64,000 nt of DNA from Phyllobacterium bourgognense (GTDB lineage Bacteria; Pseudomonadota; Alphaproteobacteria; Rhizobiales; Rhizobiaceae): positions 62,001 to 126,000 of the forward strand of contig NZ_QPJM01000002.1 in assembly GCF_003337575.1 (NCBI RefSeq). Reading direction: 5' to 3'. Below, in pieces: positions 34,296-42,154 of this stretch (its first letter is position 1; each line of letters starts with the position of its first letter). Under the pieces are notes generated by a model. That model searched no databases. It was not told the origin of the DNA and was given only the letters and a program-made list of their open reading frames with translations. Both the position numbers and the translations under genes were made by a program.

Positions 34296-35951
34296 CTATT
34301 TGACCAGTTCGACTTCACTCAGCCGCCATTCCTTCGTGAAGAAGGGCTCGGTAGGGCTGTAGAGGCGCAGGATCGTGAACCAGCCCTTTTTGGGGTCGGA
34401 CTGGATCCAGTTGCCAGGCTTCACCCCGTCGGGCTGGGTCGGGCCGAAGTAGATGGTCGTGGAGCCGTCGGCCGCGGCCTCGGCGGCAGGCGACGGAAAG
34501 CTCTGGCTGCCGGCGCGCGGATAGCGCTGCGGCGTATCGAGCATCGAGCGCGTCATGTTGTCATAGAGCGTGAGCGACCAGAAGTTTTCTTCGGGAATGC
34601 CCTTGGGCAGCGTTACCTTGTAGGTCTTGGCGCCGTCGAAGTGGTTCTTGTCCGCGTCCGTCATCGCCAACAGATATTGCGAGCCGATGCCCGTAAGTCG
34701 CATGGCCATGCCAGGCGTTATGCCGGTGACGCCATAAAAGAAGTTTGTTCGCGCATCCATGGTGCGGTAGCCCGTGGCTGGATAGGGCTTGACCCCCTCG
34801 GGCGTTATTTCAGGGATCGGTGTTTCGAATTCGTATCCGGTCTCGAACAGGTAGTTGAACCACGACGAGTTGGGATAGTAGTACCAAATCGGATCGCGCG
34901 GAGACATGAACAGGGTGCGCGAGCTGGCATTGGCGACCGCCAGCGCTTCGGTCATGATCTTCTTCATGCGTTCGTCGGGCGCGAAGGGTTTGCCCTTGAC
35001 GATACCGATCGCCGCGATCGGGCCCATCAGCTCCGGGTCGAGCGACGTGGCCGGTTCCTTCTGCACGACCTCGTTGAGCATCTCGTAGAAGCTCCAGTCG
35101 TTGGGCGGAATGGTATTCATCACCTTGCCGCTTCCGTCGTGGAACACGGTCGGCGGAGGGGGGGTGATCTTGCCAAGCTTGGTCTTACCAGCCAGGAAGT
35201 CGGCGACGGGAGTGCCGATACCGCCGACTTCGAAAGGATAGACCTTGGTGAATTTCTTGATACCTTCGACTACTGGTTTGGGATCGTTGTGATTTTCAAG
35301 GAATGACCGGCCGAACCATACGATGGAATTGGTGCGGGCACGCGCGACGAAGAATCCTCCTTCCGGCAGCGGTCCGGTGTAGTCCGGCCCCACAATCAGA
35401 TACTTGCCACCCTCCCCGCGGTCGGGCCCAGGCGCGCCAAGGTCGATCACCCAGCGGAACCAGGCGTCCTGCACAGCGCCAAGAAACTTGGGCGGAGTCT
35501 CCAGCACTACGGGCCCCTTGCTAAGATCGAGGCCACCCATCACGTAGATCGTATCGGCATTCGCGGTCAGGAACAGCGACTTGGCATCCATCAACTGTTC
35601 GAAAACAATGACCTCGTTGTCTTTGACGCCAATGCTTTCCAGACCCTCGCGGAAGGCCTGAATGCTGACGCCACGCAAGTTGTCCATGAAAGCGCGGTAG
35701 GCGTAGGTGAAGTCGAGGTTGTCGTAGAGTTTCTCGGCGGTCGCCTTGCTCGGTACGCCGTCCTTAAACTCTATCGTGCCTAGCCGGGACTCCACCTTGT
35801 CGGGAGTAACGAGCGATGGCGGTATTTCGGCGGTTTGTGCGAAGCTGGAAACCGGTAAGCCACCTGCCGTGACGAGCATCGCCAGTCCGGCGATGATGCC
35901 TCGAGTCGGATTGACGGCGCATTGCTTCGTTTTATCGTTGGTATCGATCAT
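34296..35951 (-). CDS. DUF1254/DUF1214 domain secreted protein
   Basis: The 551-residue protein has an N-terminal export signal (residues about 15-38, GIIAGLAMLVTAGGLPVSSFAQ). Then comes a DUF1254 domain (AYRAFMDNLRGVSIQAFREG; TANADTIYVMGGLDLSKGPV) and a C-terminal DUF1214 domain (FDGAKTYKVTLPKGIPEENFWSLTLYD). Members are periplasmic or outer-membrane associated with unknown activity and are often near sulfatases or xenobiotic genes. About 110 bp upstream is a motif that also occurs upstream of the sulfatase gene at 62 kb. Confidence 0.9.
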   Translation of the reverse strand: MIDTNDKTKQCAVNPTRGIIAGLAMLVTAGGLPVSSFAQTAEIPPSLVTPDKVESRLGTIEFKDGVPSKATAEKLYDNLDFTYAYRAFMDNLRGVSIQAFREGLESIGVKDNEVIVFEQLMDAKSLFLTANADTIYVMGGLDLSKGPVVLETPPKFLGAVQDAWFRWVIDLGAPGPDRGEGGKYLIVGPDYTGPLPEGGFFVARARTNSIVWFGRSFLENHNDPKPVVEGIKKFTKVYPFEVGGIGTPVADFLAGKTKLGKITPPPPTVFHDGSGKVMNTIPPNDWSFYEMLNEVVQKEPATSLDPELMGPIAAIGIVKGKPFAPDERMKKIMTEALAVANASSRTLFMSPRDPIWYYYPNSSWFNYLFETGYEFETPIPEITPEGVKPYPATGYRTMDARTNFFYGVTGITPGMAMRLTGIGSQYLLAMTDADKNHFDGAKTYKVTLPKGIPEENFWSLTLYDNMTRSMLDTPQRYPRAGSQSFPSPAAEAAADGSTTIYFGPTQPDGVKPGNWIQSDPKKGWFTILRLYSPTEPFFTKEWRLSEVELVK

Positions 35952-36060
35952 CGTTTCCCCCCTGTCTGAACTGAAAAAGGACGCCCTACAGCCTTTGGCT
36001 AACTGTCAGGACGGCCTCGCTTGGTTGCCCCGATGAGACCATTGAATGGGGTATCTGGCC

Positions 36061-36077
36061 AAGTACGTAACAGTAAC
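36061..36077. promoter_or_regulatory. Motif AAGTACGTAACAGTAAC upstream of DUF1254 gene
   Basis: Sixteen of 17 bases match the site at 62366-62382 upstream of the sulfatase gene. In the 62-kb copy its core GTAAC-A-GTTAC is a perfect 5-1-5 palindrome. Both copies precede minus-strand genes. It could be an operator shared by the two genes, for example of a TetR-type regulator elsewhere. Confidence 0.45.
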
Positions 36078-36119
36078 TAACCCGGCAGATACGGGTCTGG
36101 CGTATCAGGCCGCTGCTCC

Positions 36120-36255
36120 CGAACACGCGGCGTACGGCGGTATCTTCTGGATGTTGCGATCAGGTGCGCTGTGGCGCGATCTGCCGGAGAGCTTCGGTCC
36201 CCATACTACCTGTTACAATCGCTTCGTTCATCGGCGTTGGGGCGAAAGCGGGGTA
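36120..36255 (+). mobile_element. IS5-family transposase fragment
   Basis: One open frame contains GGIFWMLRSGALWRDLPESF and then GPHTTCYNRFVHRRWGESGV, the conserved N-terminal block of IS5-family (IS4/IS5 DDE) transposases. The catalytic DDE part is absent and no terminal inverted repeats are clear, so this is a relic. It lies between the DUF1254 gene and degP. The rest of 35952-36381 holds the shared motif at 36061 and no further gene. Confidence 0.75.
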
Positions 36256-36381
36256 GAAGCCAATTCATCAACTCTTGAATTGACTGATCCGAAATAAATG
36301 CTGCAATAGCCGCTCGGTCATATTTATGTCGCCTCTCGCCGTTCTGTTGTATCATTCTGTTTCCGATAAGGGCCCGAACGC

Positions 36382-37929
36382 ATGTTTTTCAAGACTGGTC
36401 GCCTCGCTCTCCGTTCCGCAACCGCGGCTACCGCGCTGATTGCGCTGACCGCGACAAGCCTCAACCCTGCCTATGTCGGCGCCGCCCGGGCGCAGGTGCA
36501 AGCGCCCATTGTGCCGAACAGTCAGCAGCCGCGAGCACAGGGGCCGGCCTCCGTTGCCGACCTTGCCGTGGGCCTGCTCGATGCCGTGGTCAATATCTCC
36601 ACCTCGCAAACGGTCAAGGGGCAGGATGGGGAATCGGGGCCGGTGCCGATGCCGAAGGTGCCGGATGGCTCGCCCTTCCAGGAATTCTTCGACGAATATT
36701 TCGGCAAGCAGAATCCCGGCGAGAGCAATCCTTCCCGCAAGGTTCAGTCGCTCGGTTCGGGTTTCGTGGTCGACGCGGCCGAGGGCATCGTCGTCACGAA
36801 CAATCACGTGATTGCCGATGCCGACGAGATCGAAGTCAATTTCAATGACGGTTCCAAGCTGAAGGCGACCCTTGTCGGCAAGGATACCAAGACCGATCTC
36901 GCCGTGCTCAAGGTCGATCCGAAAAAGCACAAGCTGGTTGCCGTCCAGTTCGGCGATTCATCGAAGACGCGCATCGGTGATTGGGTCATGGCCATCGGCA
37001 ACCCCTTTGGTCTCGGTGGCACCGTGACCGTCGGTATCGTCTCGGCGCGCAACCGCGATATCAATTCCGGTCCTTATGACAATTTCATCCAGACCGACGC
37101 TGCGATCAACCGCGGTAATTCCGGCGGGCCGCTGTTCGATATGTATGGTCAGGTCATCGGTATCAATACCGCCATCATTTCGCCGACCGGCGGATCGATC
37201 GGTATCGGTTTTGCCATTCCGGCCGAGCTTGCATCCGGCGTCATCGCGCAAATCCGACAATTCGGCGAGGCTCGTCGCGGGTGGCTTGGCGTGCGCATCC
37301 AGCCTGTGACAGACGATATAGCCGAAAGCCTTGGCATGACATCCAGCAAGGGCGCGCTGGTCGCCGGGATCATCGAAGGCGGTCCGGTCGCCAATGGTGC
37401 GATACTGCCCGGTGATGTAATCACGCGTTTCGATGGCAGGGATGTCAACAACGTCAAAGACCTTCCGCGTGTTGTGGCGGAGAGCCCCATCGGCAAGGAA
37501 GTCGATGTCGTCGTTGTCCGCAAGGGCAAGGAGCAGACTGTGAAGGTTACGCTCGGCCGTCTGGAAGATGGTGATCAGGCGGACGCCAAGAAGGACGACC
37601 AGACAACCGGTGAGGACGGCGCTGCCCAGAACGTGGACGTGCTCGGAATGAGCCTTGGAAAACTCGACGATGCAACGCGCAAGACCTTCGGCATCGCCAA
37701 GGAGGTCGAGGGCGTGCTCGTGACCGAAGTGCAGAATGGCTCGATTGCGGCCAACAAGCGGATCGCGGCTGGTGATGTTATCGTCGACATTGCGCAGGAG
37801 ACAGTTTCGACGCCCGAGGATGTGGCAGCGCGGATCGAAAAACTTCGCGACGAAGGTCGCAAGAATGCGCTGCTCATGCTGGCGTCGAAAACCGGCGAGC
37901 TGCGGTTTGTCACGCTCCAAATGGACTGA
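36382..37929 (+). CDS. degP: Do-family periplasmic serine endopeptidase (DegP/HtrA)
   Basis: The 515-residue protease has an N-terminal signal sequence (residues 1-37, ending GAARAQ) and a trypsin-like domain with His142 (VVTNNHVI), Asp172 (TDLAVLKV) and Ser247 (NRGNSGGPLFD). Two PDZ domains follow, at residues about 300-390 (RRGWLGVRIQPVTDDIAESLG) and 420-510. It degrades or refolds misfolded envelope proteins. Its normal neighbours hflKC-DUF2065 are 3.2 kb upstream. Confidence 0.95.
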   Translation: MFFKTGRLALRSATAATALIALTATSLNPAYVGAARAQVQAPIVPNSQQPRAQGPASVADLAVGLLDAVVNISTSQTVKGQDGESGPVPMPKVPDGSPFQEFFDEYFGKQNPGESNPSRKVQSLGSGFVVDAAEGIVVTNNHVIADADEIEVNFNDGSKLKATLVGKDTKTDLAVLKVDPKKHKLVAVQFGDSSKTRIGDWVMAIGNPFGLGGTVTVGIVSARNRDINSGPYDNFIQTDAAINRGNSGGPLFDMYGQVIGINTAIISPTGGSIGIGFAIPAELASGVIAQIRQFGEARRGWLGVRIQPVTDDIAESLGMTSSKGALVAGIIEGGPVANGAILPGDVITRFDGRDVNNVKDLPRVVAESPIGKEVDVVVVRKGKEQTVKVTLGRLEDGDQADAKKDDQTTGEDGAAQNVDVLGMSLGKLDDATRKTFGIAKEVEGVLVTEVQNGSIAANKRIAAGDVIVDIAQETVSTPEDVAARIEKLRDEGRKNALLMLASKTGELRFVTLQMD

Positions 37930-37993
37930 TTTGAAGGGCTGGGTTCAACCGCGGCATTTTTCATTCAGAGGATTGAGGATCGCGTGCAAGTTT

Positions 37994-38077
37994 GCGCAAG
38001 AACTACGCGATCTTGCACAAGAACTCGTAAATCTGATGCAAGAGTTGTCGATTCTGGCGCAAGATTTTCAACCATTG
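37994..38077 (+). repeat. Four tandem degenerate 21-bp repeats, locus 1
   Basis: Units begin at 37994, 38015, 38036 and 38057, each opening GCRCAAGA or a variant. Example units: GCACAAGAACTCGTAAATCT(G) and ATGCAAGAGTTGTCGATTCT(G). A matching array lies at 53490-53573 on the other strand. The array falls in the gap between degP and serB, which otherwise holds no gene. Confidence 0.7.
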
Positions 38078-38105
38078 CGAGAAAAATGGTTGTGGCGACG
38101 CGAGT

Positions 38106-38993
38106 TCAGACCACAAAATCGGTTTTTCGATAGCCCTGGATATAGAGAAGGGCGGTCAGATCACCATGGTCGATCCGCACCTTTGCCTGTTCCGCAACGA
38201 TCGGTTTGGCGTGGAGCGCCACGCCTGTGCCGGCCAGTTGCAGCATGCCGAGGTCATTGGCGCCGTCGCCAACTGCTATCGCATCTTGCGGTGAAAGGCC
38301 GAAACGCTGGCAGATCGACACGAGTGCCGCGACCTTCGCCTCGCGGCCAAGGATTGGTTCCTTGACTTCTCCCGTCAAGACTTTTCCATTATCTATCAAT
38401 GTGTTGGCGCTGTTTTCATTGAAGCCGATCATCTCGGCGATACGCTGAGTGAACACGGTGAACCCGCCTGAAACAAGCGAAGTATAAGCCCCGTGCTTCT
38501 TCATCGTGCGCACCAGTTCCGGTCCGCCCGGCATGAGTGTGATGCGGCCGGCAATCACCTTGTCGATCACTGTGTAGGGCAGGCCCTTGAGCAGCGCAAC
38601 GCGTTCACGCAGCGCAGGTTCGAACGCGATTTCGCCATTCATCGCCCGCGCAGTGATCGCCGCAACTTTTTCGCGGAGGCCGGCTTCTTCGGCCAGTTCA
38701 TCGATGCATTCCTGCCGAATCATGGTCGAATCCATGTCGGCAATCAGAATCTTTTTACGTCTAGTATCTTGATTTTGAACGATAATATCGATTGGCGCGC
38801 CATCGATAGCGCGGGCCAGTTCAAGGCGGGCTTCAGCGGCATCGGTGCCATCCCTGAGAGGCAGGTCACAGGCAATCCCATCGGCCAGCCAGTAAAGACC
38901 TGTTGCATTGACCGCCGCCGAGGCTTTAATCCCGAGCGATGGTACAAGGTCCGAAGTGGCGGGATTGGCAATGAGCGTGGCCATCAAGGGCAT
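38106..38993 (-). CDS. serB: Phosphoserine phosphatase
   Basis: The 295-residue HAD-family enzyme catalyses the last step of serine synthesis. The N-terminal ~80 residues are an ACT-like regulatory region. The catalytic loop is IADMDSTMIRQECIDELAEEA with Asp86 as nucleophile and Asp88 as acid; LVSGGFTVFT (motif II) and the GDGANDLGML motif near the C-terminus bind phosphate and Mg. It diverges from miaA across 26 bp, the usual rhizobial order. Confidence 0.95.
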   Translation of the reverse strand: MPLMATLIANPATSDLVPSLGIKASAAVNATGLYWLADGIACDLPLRDGTDAAEARLELARAIDGAPIDIIVQNQDTRRKKILIADMDSTMIRQECIDELAEEAGLREKVAAITARAMNGEIAFEPALRERVALLKGLPYTVIDKVIAGRITLMPGGPELVRTMKKHGAYTSLVSGGFTVFTQRIAEMIGFNENSANTLIDNGKVLTGEVKEPILGREAKVAALVSICQRFGLSPQDAIAVGDGANDLGMLQLAGTGVALHAKPIVAEQAKVRIDHGDLTALLYIQGYRKTDFVV

Positions 38994-39019
38994 AGGGCAA
39001 TTTCCGATTGGGCGTTAGC

Positions 39020-39904
39020 GTGGCGAAAAGACAGATAATCCTGATAGCTGGACCGACGGCAAGCGGCAAGTCGGCGCTTGCGCTTCGTTTGGCGGACAAA
39101 ACAGGCGGTGTGATCGTCAATACCGATTCAATGCAAGTCTATGATGTCCTCAATCTCCTGACCGCACGGCCCGGTCCGGACGATCTCAAAGCCGCACCGC
39201 ATTATCTCTACGGGCATGTTTCGCCGAGCAGCGCCTACTCGACCGGACGCTGGCTCGCGGATGCCGAAGAAGTGCTGGACAGGCCAGAACTAACTGAAAA
39301 GACTATGATTTTTGCTGGCGGTACCGGGCTGTATTTTCGTGCACTTCTCGGAGGGCTATCGGCAATGCCTGATATTCCGGCAGATATCCGGGCGCATTGG
39401 CGTCAGCAGGATGCGGAGCTGGGCTCTGTGGAACTACACGCGATTCTCACCGGGAAAGACCCGTTGGCGGCGTCTACATTGCGTCCGACCGATAGCCAGC
39501 GGATTGTACGAGCGCTCGAAGTCATCGATACTTCGGGTCGGTCCATCGTCGAATGGCAGAAGGCGACCGGCAGATCGCTGATTGACTCTGCAGCTGCGCG
39601 CAAGATTGTTATCGAGCCCGATAGGAAATGGCTTGGCGCCCGCATCGCATCACGCTTTGAAAACATGATGCGCACCGGAGCCATTGACGAGGTTAAGGCA
39701 TTGTTATCACTTGGACTTTCGAGTGAACTCCCTGCCATGAGGGCGATCGGTGTGCGCGAAATTGCCGAGGTTCTTGCCGATCGGCTGGGCCCAGAGGAGG
39801 CCGCAGAGCTGGCGACGATCGCTACCCGTCAATATGCAAAGCGCCAGATGACATGGTTCCGCAACCAGCTCGGCGATGACTGGGAAAGGTTGCCTTATCC
39901 GTGA
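39020..39904 (+). CDS. miaA: tRNA dimethylallyltransferase
   Basis: The 294-residue enzyme adds a dimethylallyl group to A37 of tRNAs that read codons starting with U. The P-loop is [33 protein letters not shown] and the [16 protein letters not shown] block near the C-terminus are family signatures. GTG 39020 gives the usual MAKRQ start; TTG 39008 is a weaker alternative. The gene stops 2 bp from the convergent herA-like gene. Confidence 0.95.
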   Translation: MAKRQIILIAGPTASGKSALALRLADKTGGVIVNTDSMQVYDVLNLLTARPGPDDLKAAPHYLYGHVSPSSAYSTGRWLADAEEVLDRPELTEKTMIFAGGTGLYFRALLGGLSAMPDIPADIRAHWRQQDAELGSVELHAILTGKDPLAASTLRPTDSQRIVRALEVIDTSGRSIVEWQKATGRSLIDSAAARKIVIEPDRKWLGARIASRFENMMRTGAIDEVKALLSLGLSSELPAMRAIGVREIAEVLADRLGPEEAAELATIATRQYAKRQMTWFRNQLGDDWERLPYP

Positions 39905-39905
39905 C

Positions 39906-41801
39906 TCAGGTCTTGTCGTTGCGGAATGTGCGGATCAGGTCGCTGGCACGGAACCGGTCCGTGCCCTCCGTTTGCGCCTTGGGCGGTTCCTCTTTGCGGA
40001 TCGCAGCATCGATGTTGCGCCACTGGGTTCTTACCGGCTCCTGGGCCAATGGAACCGTGTGCCTCTGGCTCGCGATCGGCTTGCCAATAGTTTCGACCAC
40101 ATCGAAGGCATCATCCTGATTGCTTGTGCTTTCTGCCGCGTTTAGCTGACGCATTCGCATCAAGATCGTGTCGAGAGAGAGGTGAGAATCGCCAAGCCGC
40201 ACGGATTGCTGGCTTTTGGTCATATGTGCGGCCGGCAATTGGTCAGGCGCAATTGTCTCGAACATCATGCGCATCGGCGTCGGAACGGCCTCACCAAATG
40301 CTATCGCTTCTCGATTGGCAATCGACGACAAAAATCCGATCGTACTTTGCGATGCGCCGGTAATGGCGCCCCGAATGATCTCCTGATCGCGCTCATTTCC
40401 GAGGCGCATGGCAAACACGGTGCTGCATTGGGAAAGAATGGTTGCATCAAGCTCGCCGGGACGCTGCGTAATGACAGCCAGATAGACGCCATATTTGCGG
40501 CCTTCCTTGGCAATACGGGCAATTGCCTGACGGGTTGGCCAGAAACCCGCGTTAGCATCCGCGGGAATGTAACGATGCGCTTCCTCGCAGACGACGAGCG
40601 TCTGTGCGCGGCCGTCGCTAGACACCGCGAGGTCGAAAGCCATGCGGCAGAGTACTGAGGCGACAGAGTTCACCACTTCCGATGGCAGCCCAGCCAATTG
40701 AAAGACGCAAATCGGACGATCGTTCTTGGGTATGCGAAAAATGTGGCCAATCGTCTGGCGCATCGTGTCCATCGTCGTCGGGGCCGAGAACATGAAGCGA
40801 TAGCGGGGGTCGGTAACCAGCGCCTGCAACCGCTGCCGCAGCGCCTTCATGATCGGCCGATCCGTCTTGCCTTCCAACTGGCCGATGCGCTCGTCGATCA
40901 GCTTGATGAGATCAGCGATACGATATGGTGTCGGTGTATCGGCGGTCATCGACGAATAATCGCGGTCTTTTTTGAGGAGCGATGCGGCGGTCGTCGCTTC
41001 GGAACTGGCAAAGCGCGCCCGTGCAATCGGGATCAGATCGCGCAAGGCATCAACTTCGGCTGGCACGGTCGGCCTGCCGCGGAAGACAGCCTCAGCAAAC
41101 TCTTCCAGCCTGAACAGCCAATAAGGCAACTCCAAGGTGTTGTAATCGATCGAGATCGCGTGATCAGGAAAAGCGCTGGCAAATTCGTTGTGAGGATCGA
41201 GAATCAGCACGCGTAGATCGGGTCGCTGCGCGATAATCTTGCGCAAAAGCAGGGAAACAGCGCTCGATTTACCCACACCGGTGCTGCCAAGAACGGCAAA
41301 GTGCCGTGAGACCAGACTATCGATCGATATCAATGCCGGGATCGATGCATTCTGCGACAGATGCCCGATCGATACGGTGTTCTTCAGGCTGGCTGTGTAG
41401 ATAGTTGCGAGATCTTTCGCACGAATCCGATGCGCTACAGCACCCATGTGCGGATAATTCGCGATGCCGGATGAAAAGGTCAACGAACCATCATCATGCT
41501 CATTAACCTGTCCGATGAGCTCGACATGGATGCGAATGTTCTGGTCGGCGTCGACGATCCATTGCGCTTCATGGGCATTGACTTCATAGACGAGCCCAAC
41601 CACGCGGTTGTTTCCGACCTGAATGGAAATCAACTGGCCGACAGTCCAATAGTCCTCCGATGCTGCGACGGACGGCCCGGTCAACGCACAAATGACGGCT
41701 TTTTCACCGTTGCATTCAATGACATGCCCATCGGTCCGATTGCGAACAAAGGGCCTGGGTTGTTCAGCCGGCAAGGCTTCAGCGTTCATTGTTGGTGACA
41801 T
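39906..41801 (-). CDS. HerA-type ATPase (DUF87 family)
   Basis: The 631-residue protein has an N-terminal beta-barrel (HAS-barrel, VIECNGEKAVICAL) and a FtsK/HerA ATPase core: GSTGVGKSSAVSLLLRKI (Walker A), LVVCEEAHRYIP (Walker B) and the AKEGRKYGVYLAVITQRPGEL sensor region with VFAMRLGNERDQ. HerA hexamers translocate DNA and usually work with the NurA nuclease; no nurA is adjacent. The C-terminal ~90 residues look disordered. It lies between miaA and the ilvIH leader. Confidence 0.88.
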   Translation of the reverse strand: MSPTMNAEALPAEQPRPFVRNRTDGHVIECNGEKAVICALTGPSVAASEDYWTVGQLISIQVGNNRVVGLVYEVNAHEAQWIVDADQNIRIHVELIGQVNEHDDGSLTFSSGIANYPHMGAVAHRIRAKDLATIYTASLKNTVSIGHLSQNASIPALISIDSLVSRHFAVLGSTGVGKSSAVSLLLRKIIAQRPDLRVLILDPHNEFASAFPDHAISIDYNTLELPYWLFRLEEFAEAVFRGRPTVPAEVDALRDLIPIARARFASSEATTAASLLKKDRDYSSMTADTPTPYRIADLIKLIDERIGQLEGKTDRPIMKALRQRLQALVTDPRYRFMFSAPTTMDTMRQTIGHIFRIPKNDRPICVFQLAGLPSEVVNSVASVLCRMAFDLAVSSDGRAQTLVVCEEAHRYIPADANAGFWPTRQAIARIAKEGRKYGVYLAVITQRPGELDATILSQCSTVFAMRLGNERDQEIIRGAITGASQSTIGFLSSIANREAIAFGEAVPTPMRMMFETIAPDQLPAAHMTKSQQSVRLGDSHLSLDTILMRMRQLNAAESTSNQDDAFDVVETIGKPIASQRHTVPLAQEPVRTQWRNIDAAIRKEEPPKAQTEGTDRFRASDLIRTFRNDKT

Positions 41802-41940
41802 TCCGTGAACTGATAGCAGTGTTTTGACAAGACTTGTCGGGTCACCCTAATTCGAAGGCATTGAGATTATCTTAGCGTGATTATGACAATTGTTTCGACC
41901 GGTTCAGCGCGGGCATTCGATTTGATTTGCATTTTTGCCG

Positions 41941-41969
41941 TTGACGTATGGAATTTGCTTAACTATCGT
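41941..41969 (+). promoter_or_regulatory. Predicted promoter of ilvIH leader
   Basis: TTGACG (41941-41946) and TATCGT (41964-41969) are separated by 17 bp. Transcription would begin near 41976-41978, at or next to the leader-peptide ATG at 41978. The stretch 41802-41940 upstream shows no gene; it has a short GACAAG-A-CTTGTC palindrome near 41828. Confidence 0.55.
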
Positions 41970-41977
41970 CCGCGACC

Positions 41978-42025
41978 ATGAAAACAGTTCTTATCGTCGT
42001 GGGATCGCGCATGGGCAGGGTGTAG
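41978..42025 (+). CDS. ilvIH leader peptide (15 aa)
   Basis: The frame encodes MKTVLIVVGSRMGRV and a TAG stop. Five branched-chain residues in a row (VLIVV) sit just before the first stem of the attenuator, as expected for ribosome-mediated attenuation by valine, leucine and isoleucine. The predicted promoter leaves almost no untranslated leader, so it may be translated as a leaderless mRNA. Confidence 0.8.
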   Translation: MKTVLIVVGSRMGRV

Positions 42026-42084
42026 CAAGCACCCGGCGAAAGCTCCCATGCGCGATACACAGGCTCCTTCGGGGGCCTTTTTTA
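42004..42084 (+). promoter_or_regulatory. ilvIH transcription attenuator
   Basis: A perfect 12-bp stem, ATCGCGCATGGG with CCCATGCGCGAT (42004-42015 / 42045-42056), encloses a smaller GGGTG/CACCC hairpin (42018-42034). A terminator follows: AGGCTCC-TTCG-GGGGCCT (42061-42078) and a T-run. Stalling at VLIVV would cover the left arm of the first stem. The exact antiterminator pairing is not clear to me. Confidence 0.8.
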
Positions 42085-42154
42085 TTTCCAGCATTTCAGT
42101 TAGATCAAACACCTTCTGAGGGCCAAGGGCCGCAGAATACACGGGAAGAGACCG

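Noticed and set aside
36958-37920. A 320-codon frame antisense to degP
   Set aside because: Shadow of degP, which has its full catalytic triad.
37736-38365. A 209-codon frame that includes the 21-bp repeats as AQE heptads
   Set aside because: Its first part runs inside degP in another frame and its last part is antisense to serB, so it is not a gene; the repeat itself is kept as a finding.
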